This document shows positions 9,094 to 18,356 of a stretch of 64,000 nucleotides of DNA, in pieces (the first letter of the stretch is position 1; every line of letters starts with the position of its first letter). The stretch is from the NCBI RefSeq assembly GCF_001685395.1, contig NZ_CP014167.1, forward strand, positions 310,001 to 374,000, given 5' to 3'. This DNA is from Paenibacillus yonginensis (GTDB lineage: Bacteria > Bacillota > Bacilli > Paenibacillales > Paenibacillaceae). The translations under genes and the position numbers were made by a program. The notes beneath the pieces were generated by a model. It did no database searches. It worked only from the letters and a program-made list of their open reading frames with translations, and had not been told where the DNA came from.

Positions 9094-9151
9094 GAAGCTG
9101 CCTCCTTGCTATAGATTTTATGAAAATGGCTTAATGGCTTAATGGCCGGCT

Positions 9152-10177
9152 TTATTGAATGTAAGGAAGAGGGTTGACCGGTTCTTGTTTCTTCATGACC
9201 TGAAAATGCAGATGAGGGCCTGTGCTCCGGCCCGTACTGCCGAGCTTGCCGATCGTTTGGCCTTTTAAAATGCTGTCGCCTTGCTTAACCAGGGAAGAGC
9301 TTAGATGCATATACCAGGTTTCGAGGCCGTTGGAATGCCTGATGACAACAAAGTTCCCTCTGGAGCCGTCCCGTTGGACGGAGGTTACAGTGCCTGCAGC
9401 GGCTGCATAAACGGGATCACCGGTATTCCCGGCAATGTCGATGCCGGCATGAAAAGCGGATTTTCCGGTGAAGGGATCGCCTCGGTAACCAAAACTGGAC
9501 GTAATTGTCCGCGAAGGAGTAGGCCATAAAGACGGAGTGGAGGATAACGCCTCCAGTCTGGCTTGGGCTTTGTCCAGCTGGACAGGGACTTGCTTTTGCA
9601 TCTGATCGATCAGCGAATGGATCGCCTTAAAGTCGTCTTCGGTGTCTTCGATCAGCTTCTCGGTGCCAAGCTGATGGACCGCGATAAACTCGCCGCCTAC
9701 GGCGTTCTCTCCGGTCCATTGAAGCGTTGAAGGCTTGAGGTCATCGGCGGAGGGGCTGATGGCTCCGGCTGCAGAAGAAGTGCGTACACTCCGTTCGCCG
9801 CCGAGAAATTGCTCAAGCTGTTTCTGAAGGGCAGAGACCGTCTGGAGCCGTTTCTGGACGTCCTGGGACTGCCGGGACAAGCTGACGACCTGGCCGCGCA
9901 GCCTCCGGAGCGCTTCTTCTTTATCGGAGACAACGGCCTCCATGGCGAGCTGTTTGGAGCTCCATTCCAGCTGCTTTGCTGCCAGCTCCTGCTCCAAACC
10001 GGCAATCCGGTCGGCGGACCTGAGCTGAAGGCTGATAATCAAACCGGAGATGGACAAGATCGCGGCAAAAGGGACGAACACCAATATAGGCTTCGGCACA
10101 TGCAGCTGCCTGACAGGCGACCGGCTTTCCCTGAGCACCAGCAGAGTCAAGCCCTGCGAAGTTCTTGCAGCTCTCAT
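9152..10177 (-). CDS. Membrane-anchored M23 peptidase
   Basis: 341-residue cell-wall endopeptidase. A single N-terminal TM segment is at about 29-50, a coiled coil at about 55-125, and the LytM/M23 zinc domain at about 220-340. Zinc ligands and catalytic residues are visible: His and Asp in HAGIDIA, the His in WYMHLSS and HLH in GPHLHFQV. It probably cleaves peptidoglycan cross-bridges outside the membrane. It heads a two-gene operon with bactofilin, which may localise it. AAAGGAG precedes the ATG. Confidence 0.93.
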   Translation of the reverse strand: MRAARTSQGLTLLVLRESRSPVRQLHVPKPILVFVPFAAILSISGLIISLQLRSADRIAGLEQELAAKQLEWSSKQLAMEAVVSDKEEALRRLRGQVVSLSRQSQDVQKRLQTVSALQKQLEQFLGGERSVRTSSAAGAISPSADDLKPSTLQWTGENAVGGEFIAVHQLGTEKLIEDTEDDFKAIHSLIDQMQKQVPVQLDKAQARLEALSSTPSLWPTPSRTITSSFGYRGDPFTGKSAFHAGIDIAGNTGDPVYAAAAGTVTSVQRDGSRGNFVVIRHSNGLETWYMHLSSSLVKQGDSILKGQTIGKLGSTGRSTGPHLHFQVMKKQEPVNPLPYIQ

Positions 10178-10355
10178 AATGACTCCTTTCCGATCCGTAA
10201 TAGAATCAAAGCTTGCTTATCCATTATGTATTCTCGCTCAGGCATAAACATGCTATGTTTTCAGATTAATATGCGGGAGTTTAAGTAGAAGCTTAATATG
10301 TTGAAGCAAACGAATAAGAAGGCAGCAGGATGGTTAATCCTGATTAGGAGGAGTG

Positions 10356-11792
10356 ATGCTCTTGCTGTGGCTCTTATTTGTACTGATCGCTTTTATTTTT
10401 CAAATCGCCACGATTCTGATTCTGGAGTTTCGCAGCGCTCCCAAAACGGTGGCCTGGTTATTTATTTTGTTCTGCGTGCCGTTTATCGGATTTGTTATTT
10501 ATTATTTTGCAGCCAGGGATTACAAGAACCGGCGCAGGCTCCGGCAGAAAGGGTCGAGACTGTTCAGGGATATGAAGGCGCTTCTTTGGACGCAGTCTCG
10601 CATTGTTAAAGACGCCTCAGAAATGCTTCATCCGGATTTTGTCCACCGGGAACGGCTGTTCAAGCTGCTGACGCATTTGTCTGAAAGCCCGATTACCGGC
10701 TGCAATGCCACCCGGGCGCTTAAAGATGGGGAGGAGACCTTTCCTTCCATGCTAGAAGCGATGGAACAGGCCCAAGACCATATACATATTGAGTTTTATA
10801 TCTTCCGCAGCGACATGATCGGCAGCCGGTTCAAGGACGTGATGATTCGTAAAGCGCGGGAGGGCGTGAAGGTGCGTCTGCTGTGCGACGGGCTGGGCAG
10901 CGTGAAGCTGAAGAAGCGGTTTATCGGCGAGCTGAAAGAGGCCGGAGTGGAATTTCATTATTTTCTGCCGCCTTGGATCGCTCTGCTGGATAAACGGGTG
11001 AACTATCGCAATCATCGCAAGATCGTTGTCATCGACGGCCGAATAGGTTTTATGGGCGGCATCAATATCGGTGATGATTATTTGGGTCTGCATCCCAAAA
11101 TGGGATATTGGCGGGATACTCATCTGCGGCTAGAGGGGGATGCGGTTTATTTTCTGCAGAATACGTTTCTTGGCGACTGGAAGCTGGCCTCCGGCGAGCA
11201 GATCGAAGAGGCCCGCTACTTTCCGGTTCATAACTGCGGAGGCCGCGAGCAGAATCAGATTCTGACCAGCGGACCGGACCAGCACTGGAATGCCATTCAG
11301 GAAATGTGGTTTGGAGCCGCCTCCATAGCCTCCGAACGGATCTGGATAACGACCCCCTATTTCATTCCGGACGACGGGATCTTTCAGGCCTTGAAGACCG
11401 CAGCGGTCAGCGGCGTTGATGTCCGAATCATCATTCCTTATCATTCCGACAACCGGCTTGTGCATTGGGCTTCCCTGTCTTACGTGGAAGAATTGCTTCA
11501 ATCCGGCATTAAATTCTATCAATATGCCAAAGGATTTGTGCATGCCAAGGTGATGATTATTGACGATCTGCTGGCAACGGTAGGGTCGGCCAACCTGGAT
11601 ATGCGGAGCTTCTTCAGCAACTTTGAAATGACGGCAATTTTGTTTGATGCTGCTCGGATCAGGGAGCTGGCTGAGCAATTTGAAGAGGACCTGCAGGAGT
11701 GCAGGCCCGTGCTGCTGGAAACCTTCCTGAAACGGCCGCGCCGGCAAAAAGCGATGGAGCTGCTGGCCAGACTGCTCTCCCCGCTCCTTTAA
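10356..11792 (+). CDS. cls: Cardiolipin synthase
   Basis: About 478 residues. Two N-terminal TM segments are followed by two phospholipase D domains. The HKD motifs are NHRKIVVIDGRIGFMGGINI (near residue 215) and HAKVMIIDDLLATVGSANLD (near 392). The enzyme joins two phosphatidylglycerol molecules into cardiolipin and glycerol in the membrane. AGGAGG at 10346 is close to both a GTG at 10353 and the ATG at 10356; a TTG at 10362 has more usual spacing, so the exact start is uncertain by a few codons. It stands alone. Confidence 0.93.
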   Translation: MLLLWLLFVLIAFIFQIATILILEFRSAPKTVAWLFILFCVPFIGFVIYYFAARDYKNRRRLRQKGSRLFRDMKALLWTQSRIVKDASEMLHPDFVHRERLFKLLTHLSESPITGCNATRALKDGEETFPSMLEAMEQAQDHIHIEFYIFRSDMIGSRFKDVMIRKAREGVKVRLLCDGLGSVKLKKRFIGELKEAGVEFHYFLPPWIALLDKRVNYRNHRKIVVIDGRIGFMGGINIGDDYLGLHPKMGYWRDTHLRLEGDAVYFLQNTFLGDWKLASGEQIEEARYFPVHNCGGREQNQILTSGPDQHWNAIQEMWFGAASIASERIWITTPYFIPDDGIFQALKTAAVSGVDVRIIIPYHSDNRLVHWASLSYVEELLQSGIKFYQYAKGFVHAKVMIIDDLLATVGSANLDMRSFFSNFEMTAILFDAARIRELAEQFEEDLQECRPVLLETFLKRPRRQKAMELLARLLSPLL

Positions 11793-11810
11793 AAGCGAAC
11801 CTCTAACTCC

Positions 11811-12701
11811 TCATTTATTCAATAAATGTTTTAAGATCAACTCGAGTGATTGAGGAGGGACCTGTTCCAACAGGTCGCCTGTTTGCTTCAGCCTTGCTCC
11901 GATGTTCAGCAGATGATAGTCGGAAGGTTTCGGGTTGCGGCGGACCTCGTCCCAGGTTAGCGGCGTGGAGACGCTGGCCGCTTTCTTGGCGCGGGGCGTA
12001 TAAGCGGAAGCGATCGTTTTGCCGGAATAATGCTGGAGATAATCAAAATAAATCCGGTTCCCCCGGTCCTTCTTCAGCCTCTCGATCGTAAACAGATCGG
12101 GATGTTTCTCCGTGACATAACGGGCGACAAAATGCCCGATGGCACGCAGCTCGTCAAAGGTGATTCCATAATGGATGGGTACGATAATCTGTACGCCGGT
12201 TGCCCCGGAAGTCTTCGGCACCGACTCCAATCCAAGTGAGGATAGACAATCGCCTACGTAACTCGCCGCCTCCATAATTCTCGGCTCCTCCTCTACGGAA
12301 GGATCCAGGTCGATAATCCACTCGCAGGGAAGCGTTTGACCGATATAATGCAGCGAAGGATGGAATTCAATCGAGGCCAGATTGCCCATCCATAACAAAG
12401 TAGGCAGGCTGTCGAGCACAACGTAGCGGATGCCTTCATGCTCGGCCGTGGTCACAAAGTCCGGCAGCGGCTGCGGAGCATTTTTCTGATAGAAAAAAGA
12501 ACCATGGATGCCGCCCGGATAACGAATCGTCGTCAGCAGCCGGTTGCGGCATCTTCGCAGCAGGAACGGGGCCAGCTCGGCCAGCTTCTGCAGATAAATC
12601 AGCTTGGTCACTCCGGCTTCTGGCCAAAGCAGCTTGTCCAGATTGGAAATGATGATTTCTTGGCCTTCAATTTGAATGGACCCTTTTACAGCGGCAGGCA
12701 T
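11811..12701 (-). CDS. LigD-type NHEJ polymerase/primase domain protein
   Basis: 296-residue stand-alone LigD polymerase domain (AEP primase fold). The sequence includes LDKLLWPEAGVTK near the N-terminus, metal-binding Asps in WIIDLDPS, and the SGATGVQI segment for nucleotide binding. It fills gaps and adds ribonucleotides or deoxynucleotides at double-strand breaks held by Ku. In B. subtilis this domain is fused to the ligase; here the ligase is a separate gene transcribed divergently 164 bases away. AAGGGGGG lies ten bases before the ATG. Confidence 0.93.
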   Translation of the reverse strand: MPAAVKGSIQIEGQEIIISNLDKLLWPEAGVTKLIYLQKLAELAPFLLRRCRNRLLTTIRYPGGIHGSFFYQKNAPQPLPDFVTTAEHEGIRYVVLDSLPTLLWMGNLASIEFHPSLHYIGQTLPCEWIIDLDPSVEEEPRIMEAASYVGDCLSSLGLESVPKTSGATGVQIIVPIHYGITFDELRAIGHFVARYVTEKHPDLFTIERLKKDRGNRIYFDYLQHYSGKTIASAYTPRAKKAASVSTPLTWDEVRRNPKPSDYHLLNIGARLKQTGDLLEQVPPQSLELILKHLLNK

Positions 12702-12865
12702 AACCGGATAACCCCCCTTGCTCGGATAGGCGGCGGGTTTCGCCGCGGCTTAAGCCTAGAATTCCCCGGTGGAGAAACGTTTATGAGGTCGAACCTGCAA
12801 GAATGGAGGGAAGCCCGAAGGGAAATGCTGTAAGAGAGTTTTTTGTAGAAAGCGAGGGAACTCAG

Positions 12866-13813
12866 GTGGAAATCAAAGCGGTTCAGCCCTTTGAACCTTT
12901 AACTACGGAGACGCTGCCAGCCGGCGAGCGCTGGGCCGCCCAGGTCAAGTGGGACGGCGTTCGCATGCTGACCTATCATGACGGAGGGACCAGCAGCAGA
13001 CTGATTAACCGGAAGGGCAACGAGCGGACCCTTCAATATCCGGAATTTACAGACAGCAGGCCATACTGCAGGGCCCAGTCGTTTATTCTGGACGGCGAGA
13101 TGATGTCCATCGAAAATAACAAACCTTCTTTCCATGCCATTATGAAACGCGACAGCCTGCGCAAGGCGGACGAAATCCGTTTTGCCGCCGATCGGATCGC
13201 CGTGAGTTATATGATTTTTGATCTTTTATACTGCAATGGCGAATGGGTGACCAACCGTCCGCTGGAGGAACGCCAGCGGCTGCTGGAGCAAATCATCGTT
13301 CCCGGTGAGCGGGTGCAGCTCTGCCAGAACTATCCGGATGCGGAGCAGCTGTTCGAGGTGATGCGCCAAAATCATTGGGAAGGCGTGGTTTGCAAGGATC
13401 TGGACAGTACTTATGCGGTAGGCGGGAAAGATAAACGCTGGCAGAAGAAGAAATTTTTCCGTGATTTATATGCAGCTGTTGGAGGGGTCACTTACCGCGA
13501 CGGCATCGTAAATGCCCTGCTGCTTGGTCTCTACGACGAGGCGGGAAAATTCCTTTATATCGGACATGCCGGAGCAGGCAAGTTCACGGTGCAGGATTGG
13601 CGTTTCCTGACCGCGGAGGCGGAACGCTTGAAGATCCCGAATCGCCCGTTTCACAATGTGCCGGCACGGCTAAAAGGGGCGGCCTGGATGCTGCCGTCCC
13701 TCACGGTGAAGGTTGAATATCTGGAATGGACCAGCGGCTGGACGCTCCGCCATCCCGTGCTTCAGAGCCTGGCGGGCGTCAGCCCGGAGCAGTGTACGGT
13801 GGAACAGATCTAA
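12866..13813 (+). CDS. ATP-dependent DNA ligase (LigD ligase domain)
   Basis: About 315 residues. Ligase motif I KWDGVR carries the adenylated Lys, motif III is in YMIFDLLY, motif IV is EGVVCKD and motif V is KRWQKKKFF. An OB-fold C-terminal domain follows. It seals double-strand breaks in non-homologous end joining. GTG at 12866 is chosen because GAGGGA lies six bases upstream and homologous sequence begins there; a longer frame from 12803 lacks a ribosome site. It is convergent with ku (22-base gap) and divergent from the polymerase gene. Confidence 0.92.
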   Translation: MEIKAVQPFEPLTTETLPAGERWAAQVKWDGVRMLTYHDGGTSSRLINRKGNERTLQYPEFTDSRPYCRAQSFILDGEMMSIENNKPSFHAIMKRDSLRKADEIRFAADRIAVSYMIFDLLYCNGEWVTNRPLEERQRLLEQIIVPGERVQLCQNYPDAEQLFEVMRQNHWEGVVCKDLDSTYAVGGKDKRWQKKKFFRDLYAAVGGVTYRDGIVNALLLGLYDEAGKFLYIGHAGAGKFTVQDWRFLTAEAERLKIPNRPFHNVPARLKGAAWMLPSLTVKVEYLEWTSGWTLRHPVLQSLAGVSPEQCTVEQI

Positions 13814-13835
13814 GCCGGGTAAGTCTTAAAGCCTG

Positions 13836-14936
13836 TCAGGAGGACTGCTTTGGTTTTGCGGTTCTGCGCTTGGGTTTGGGCGGTTCGGTCAACGCTGATA
13901 AAGCGGCTGGCCTCACAGCGCCCTTGCCCGTGTCTTTCCCGGTTTCAGCCGGAGCTTTCGTTTTGGCTTTGGTTTGGGCCGCCGCGGTCTTGCTTCCAGC
14001 TTTGCTGCGGCCGGATGTAGTGCGGGTTGTTCCGGCGGCCCCCGCTTGGGTTCCGGCTTCGGCGCCTGTCGCCCCGGCCGTTTTATCAGCGGATTTGTTT
14101 TTTTTGCTTGTCCGGGATGTTCGGGCAGCAGCGGGAGAGGCTGCTGTTCCCGGATCGGTACCGATCGGACGAACGGCTTCAATGCTGGCCTGCAGGGCAG
14201 CCATCAGATCAATGACATTCGTCTTCGGTTTGGCAGGCGCAAGGGAAACTTCCTCCCCGGCGACCTTATGCTGGATCAGATCGAGCAGGGCTGCCCGGTA
14301 ATCATCCGTATATTTCTCAGGTTCAAAGGGAGTGGAGAGCTGCTCGATCAGCAGCTTGGCCATCGTCAGCTCCTTGTCGTTCACCTCTACCTGTTCTGGC
14401 AGACCCGGAACCTGGGAGACCGGGCGGATTTCATCCGGATAGAAGATGGTTTCGACAGCAAGGCAGTCGTCCTCCAGCACGCGGATCGCGGCAAGACTGC
14501 TTTTGGAGCGGATGGCAATTTTGGCGATGCCGATCTTGCCGGTATCTCTCATCGCCTGAAGCAGCAGGCGGTAAGCGTTGGAGCCCGCCTGATCGGGAGA
14601 TAAATAATAGGTTTTCTGGAAATAGATCGGATCGATCTCATGCAAATCCACAAAATCGAGAATCGTTATCGTTTTGTTGTTGCGTTCGGCGAGCTGCTCC
14701 AGCTCTTCTTTATCAAACAGCACATATTTCCCTTTTTCATATTCATATCCGCGGGTAATTTCATCCCACTCCACATCTTTGTCACAGGAGGGACAACGCC
14801 GAACATATGAAATCGGGCTGCCGCAGGTTTTGTGAATATATTTCATGGAAATGTCTTTATCTTCCGTGGCGGAGAACATCTTCACCGGGACATGAACAAG
14901 ACCGAAGCTGATCGCTCCTTTCCAGACGGTATGCAT
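13836..14936 (-). CDS. ku: Ku DNA end-binding protein
   Basis: 366 residues. The Ku core spans about 1-260 (MHTVWKGAISFGLVHVPVKM; a CGSPISYVRRCPSCD zinc-like Cys cluster near 38-52). A C-terminal tail of about 100 residues rich in Ala, Lys, Thr and Arg follows. Bacterial Ku forms a homodimeric ring on DNA ends and recruits LigD; basic tails help DNA binding and LigD stimulation. ATG at 14936 follows AAGGAG; the longer frame adds nine residues without support. The tail has low complexity and is probably disordered. Confidence 0.95.
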   Translation of the reverse strand: MHTVWKGAISFGLVHVPVKMFSATEDKDISMKYIHKTCGSPISYVRRCPSCDKDVEWDEITRGYEYEKGKYVLFDKEELEQLAERNNKTITILDFVDLHEIDPIYFQKTYYLSPDQAGSNAYRLLLQAMRDTGKIGIAKIAIRSKSSLAAIRVLEDDCLAVETIFYPDEIRPVSQVPGLPEQVEVNDKELTMAKLLIEQLSTPFEPEKYTDDYRAALLDLIQHKVAGEEVSLAPAKPKTNVIDLMAALQASIEAVRPIGTDPGTAASPAAARTSRTSKKNKSADKTAGATGAEAGTQAGAAGTTRTTSGRSKAGSKTAAAQTKAKTKAPAETGKDTGKGAVRPAALSALTEPPKPKRRTAKPKQSS

Positions 14937-15231
14937 GGCTGCAACTCCTTTCCGTATAGGCAATCGGCTCCTGCATGAGGAGCTTGCTGCCTTTAGTATG
15001 CTTGCCCTATGCTTTATTATTTCAGGGAGTTATCGGTGAAATTCCCTTTCGGCCTGCTGTCCGTCCTTGCGGGACATACGCATGAAATATATAATGGGAT
15101 AGAAAAATCAGGGCTTTAAACCGTTAAGGTGCAAGCCGGAAATTAGACCCTACTCACTGAAACGCGTCATGGTTTGCGGCTATGCCGCAATCGGCGCCCG
15201 TTTCTGCTTGAGCGGAAAGGCGGTAAGCGCG

Positions 15232-15714
15232 TTGATCAATAAAACATCTGCGCAGCTTGTCTACCGGGCGGGCAGGCTGGAGGATACACAGCGGCTGGCA
15301 GCCAGGCTGGCCGGGCTTGCGGCACCGGGGACGGTGATCGTGCTGGACGGCGATCTAGGAGCCGGGAAGACGGCTTTCTCCCAGGCTTTTGCCAAAGCGC
15401 TGGCCGTCAAGGAGCAGGTGAACAGTCCTACTTTTACCATTATCAAGGAATACGCAGGCAGGCTGCCTTTTTATCATATGGACGTATATCGCTTGTCCTT
15501 GGAAGAAGCTGACGAGCTTGGACTGGATGACTATTTCTTCGGAGACGGCGTAACGCTTGTGGAATGGGGCAGCCTGATCGAGGAGCTGCTTCCGGATTCC
15601 AGAATTCATTTATATATGGAAGTTGCGGAGTCCGGGGAACGGCAGATTTATATTTACGGGCAGGGAGAGCCGTATAGGGCCTGGTCGGCGGATCTGAAAG
15701 AAAATGGGGTATAA
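15232..15714 (+). CDS. tsaE: tRNA t6A biosynthesis ATPase TsaE
   Basis: About 160 residues. P-loop LDGDLGAGKTAFSQAFAKAL is near residue 35, and the typical SPTFTIIKEY, YHMDVYRL and LVEWG segments follow. TsaE hydrolyses ATP and drives turnover of the TsaB-TsaD complex that makes N6-threonylcarbamoyladenosine on tRNAs reading ANN codons. The TTG at 15232, 11 bases after GGAAAGG, gives the usual family length; the frame is open further back to 15169. It is first of four genes (tsaE-tsaB-rimI-tsaD), two bases before tsaB. Confidence 0.92.
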   Translation: MINKTSAQLVYRAGRLEDTQRLAARLAGLAAPGTVIVLDGDLGAGKTAFSQAFAKALAVKEQVNSPTFTIIKEYAGRLPFYHMDVYRLSLEEADELGLDDYFFGDGVTLVEWGSLIEELLPDSRIHLYMEVAESGERQIYIYGQGEPYRAWSADLKENGV

Positions 15715-15716
15715 CA

Positions 15717-16541
15717 ATGGAACAGCATAATCAAAAAGCCCGTCGTTATCTGGTGATGGACACCTCGACGGCTACGCTTTGCACGGCGGTTATGGACGGC
15801 GCGCGGGTGCTTGCCGAAAACAATCTGCTGGCCCAGCGCGGCCATGCCGAACTGCTGATGCCTGCGGTACAGCAGGTCCTGCAGGCGTCGGGCACCTCGC
15901 AGCGCGAGCTTGCCGGCATTATCGCCGGTGTCGGACCCGGCTCATATACCGGGATCCGGATTGCCGTAGCAGCCGGCAAAAGCCTGGCCTGGGCGCTTGG
16001 CATCCCGGTCGTCGGCATCTCCAGCCTGGAGATGCTGGCGCTCGGAGCCTGGGCGCAGGGCGCAGGCCTGACTGCCGGGGATTTGATCCCGGCAGCGGAA
16101 GGGCGCGGCGGCGCGGCGGGGTCTGCGCAAGCCGCCGAATGGGTCGTGCCGCTAATGGATGCGCGGCGCGGCCAGGTTTATACGGCGCTGTTTGAAGCAG
16201 CGCCGGGCAGTCTCACCCGCCGGCTCGAGCCGGACGGCATCCGCCTGATGGCGGATTGGACGGGCAGCCTGGCGGCCCTTTGGGCCGCGCTGCCGCCGGA
16301 AGCGCGGCCGTCCGTGGTGACGTTTGCCGGCGACACGGACAAACATGCCGCAGCTGCGGAAGCGCTGCGGCCCCTGCTCGGCGATGCGCTGCGCATCGCC
16401 GGATACGCGCCGGAGGGCGCGTGGGGCGGGCTGCTGGGCGCGGCCCGGCTGCTTCGCGGCGAACGGGACGAGGCTCATCAGCTTCAGCCGAATTATACCC
16501 AACTGACGGAAGCCGAAGTGAACAAACTTCAGGGATTGTAG
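15717..16541 (+). CDS. tsaB: t6A biosynthesis protein TsaB
   Basis: 274 residues, ASKHA fold related to TsaD but without the metal site. The N-terminal strand YLVMDTSTATLCTAV and the GVGPGSYTGIRIAV segment are diagnostic. TsaB is the scaffold that dimerises with TsaD in t6A synthesis. It is longer than the B. subtilis protein because of Ala/Gly-rich insertions near 115-140 and 190-215, with very GC-rich DNA there. It sits two bases after tsaE. Confidence 0.93.
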   Translation: MEQHNQKARRYLVMDTSTATLCTAVMDGARVLAENNLLAQRGHAELLMPAVQQVLQASGTSQRELAGIIAGVGPGSYTGIRIAVAAGKSLAWALGIPVVGISSLEMLALGAWAQGAGLTAGDLIPAAEGRGGAAGSAQAAEWVVPLMDARRGQVYTALFEAAPGSLTRRLEPDGIRLMADWTGSLAALWAALPPEARPSVVTFAGDTDKHAAAAEALRPLLGDALRIAGYAPEGAWGGLLGAARLLRGERDEAHQLQPNYTQLTEAEVNKLQGL

Positions 16542-16552
16542 GAGGGATTGAA

Positions 16553-17086
16553 ATGGAGAGCGAAAATAGCCGGACGAATCAGGCATGCAAGGACGAAATT
16601 GTTTTTCGCCCCATGTTGATGGAAGATATTCCCGACATCATGATTATTGAACACGAATCCTTTACCTTGCCCTGGTCGAGCGATGCCTTCCGCAACGAGC
16701 TGACGCACAATCAGTTCGCCCGTTACCTGGTGATGGAGCGGAACGGAGCCCCCATCGGGTACGCTGGCATGTGGACGGTGCTGGATGAAGCGCATATTAC
16801 GAATATTGCCGTGAGGACGGCCCATCGCGGCCAGCATCTGGGCGAGCTGCTGCTCCGCCAGCTGATGACTTACGCCTGGGAGCTGGGGATGATCCGGATG
16901 ACGCTGGAGGTCCGGGTGTCCAACAATGTGGCGCAATCTTTGTATGAGAAGCTGGGTTTCCGGGGCATTGGCATGCGTAAAGGGTATTATTCGGATAACG
17001 GGGAAGATGCACTTATTATGTGGTGTGATTTATCGGACAAGATGAAAGCTGAAGGCGGCAGGGAAGGAAGCGAAACCAAGTGGTAG
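16553..17086 (+). CDS. rimI: Ribosomal protein S18-alanine N-acetyltransferase
   Basis: 177-residue GNAT enzyme. It has FRPMLMEDIPDIMIIEHESF, the acetyl-CoA loop RTAHRGQHLGELLL and LEVRVSNNVAQSLYEKLGF, all typical of RimI. It acetylates the N-terminal alanine of S18. The start ATG at 16553 lies eight bases after GGAGGG; the frame is open far upstream but that part overlaps tsaB. It overlaps the tsaD start by seven bases, so the two are co-translated. Confidence 0.92.
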   Translation: MESENSRTNQACKDEIVFRPMLMEDIPDIMIIEHESFTLPWSSDAFRNELTHNQFARYLVMERNGAPIGYAGMWTVLDEAHITNIAVRTAHRGQHLGELLLRQLMTYAWELGMIRMTLEVRVSNNVAQSLYEKLGFRGIGMRKGYYSDNGEDALIMWCDLSDKMKAEGGREGSETKW

Positions 17087-18204
17087 ACCCGGAACTGGAT
17101 ATAAATCCTGTACAATCTGAATCTAAATCTGAATCTGCAAATAGATCTGGGGCGGACCTTCGGGGGCAGCCGGCCGCGGCGTCCGGCGATTGTTATATTC
17201 TGGCGGTGGAGACAAGCTGCGACGAAACTTCGGCCTCCGTGGTCAAGAACGGCCGCGAGGTGTTAAGCAACATCATCTCCAGCCAGATCGACACGCACCG
17301 TGCATTCGGCGGCGTTGTCCCTGAAGTTGCTTCCCGCAAGCATGTGGAAGTGATTACGCTCATTATGGAGGAAGCGCTTGAGAAAGCCGGAATCAAGCCG
17401 GACGCCTTGTCGGCTGTAGCCGTTACTCAAGGACCTGGTTTGGTCGGCGCTTTGCTTGTCGGCGTAGTGGCAGCCAAAAGTTTTGCATTTGCGCTGGACA
17501 AGCCGCTGATTGCCACGCACCATATCGCGGGGCACATTTACGCCAACCGGCTCGTCCGCGAGCTGCGTTATCCTTGTGTGGCGCTGGTGGTGTCGGGCGG
17601 ACATACGGAACTGGTGCTCATGGAACGGGAAGGCCATTTCCGGTTGATTGGCCGGACCCGGGATGATGCCGTGGGCGAAGCTTATGACAAGGTTGCCCGG
17701 GCGATCGGCTTCCCATATCCGGGAGGCCCCTTCGTGGACAAGGCGGCTTTGGAATCGCCGGCGGCGGCGGACCTGCCCCGCGTCTGGCTGGAGCCGGACT
17801 CTTATGATTTCAGCTTCAGCGGCCTGAAGTCGGCGGTGCTGAATCTGGTCAACCGCAGTAAAATGAAAGGCGAAACGCCGGATTATGGCGCGATCGCCCG
17901 CGGTTTTCAGGAATCGGTGATCGAGGTGCTTGTGGAAAAAGCGATCCGCGCCGTGCGTTCCACTTCGGCGCAGCAGCTGCTGCTGTGCGGCGGTGTTGCC
18001 GCCAACAAAGGGCTGCGCGCCGCGTTGACGGGGCGCTGCGAGCGGGAAGGCGTGGAGCTGATTATTCCGCCCCTCGCCTACTGCACGGATAACGCCGCCA
18101 TGATCGGCGCGGCGGCTTATCTGAAATGGCAAAGCGGCGAATATGCCGATTTGAGCCTGAAAGCCGAACCCGGCCTGTCGCTGGAAGCGTGGTCGGTGGA
18201 ATAA
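17080..18204 (+). CDS. tsaD: tRNA threonylcarbamoyltransferase TsaD
   Basis: 374 residues. The ASKHA core starts near residue 43 with ILAVETSCDETSASV. Metal ligands HHIAGH are near 147-152 and the C-terminal metal Asp lies in CTDNAAM. SGGHTEL and DVGEAYDKVAR-like DAVGEAYDKVARAIG segments are intact. It transfers the threonylcarbamoyl group to A37 of tRNA. The GTG at 17080 follows GGAAGGAAG. The first 40 residues are a hydrophilic Ser/Glu-rich extension absent from most homologues. A terminator follows. Confidence 0.95.
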   Translation: MVDPELDINPVQSESKSESANRSGADLRGQPAAASGDCYILAVETSCDETSASVVKNGREVLSNIISSQIDTHRAFGGVVPEVASRKHVEVITLIMEEALEKAGIKPDALSAVAVTQGPGLVGALLVGVVAAKSFAFALDKPLIATHHIAGHIYANRLVRELRYPCVALVVSGGHTELVLMEREGHFRLIGRTRDDAVGEAYDKVARAIGFPYPGGPFVDKAALESPAAADLPRVWLEPDSYDFSFSGLKSAVLNLVNRSKMKGETPDYGAIARGFQESVIEVLVEKAIRAVRSTSAQQLLLCGGVAANKGLRAALTGRCEREGVELIIPPLAYCTDNAAMIGAAAYLKWQSGEYADLSLKAEPGLSLEAWSVE

Positions 18205-18209
18205 TTTCT

Positions 18210-18251
18210 ACACTCGCCCGGGCAGCTTGCGGGCGGGTGTTTTCTTTTTTT
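18210..18251 (+). terminator. Terminator of the t6A operon
   Basis: ACACTCGCCCG pairs with CGGGCGGGTGT and is followed by TTTCTTTTTTT. It starts six bases after the tsaD stop. Confidence 0.9.
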
Positions 18252-18356
18252 GCAAATTGACATCCGCCGGTCGGGACAAGCAAAATAAACAACATATAAC
18301 AACTGCAGCCATACTGCTGCGTAATTCAAAATCAGAAACAGGAGGAGGGGCAGACG

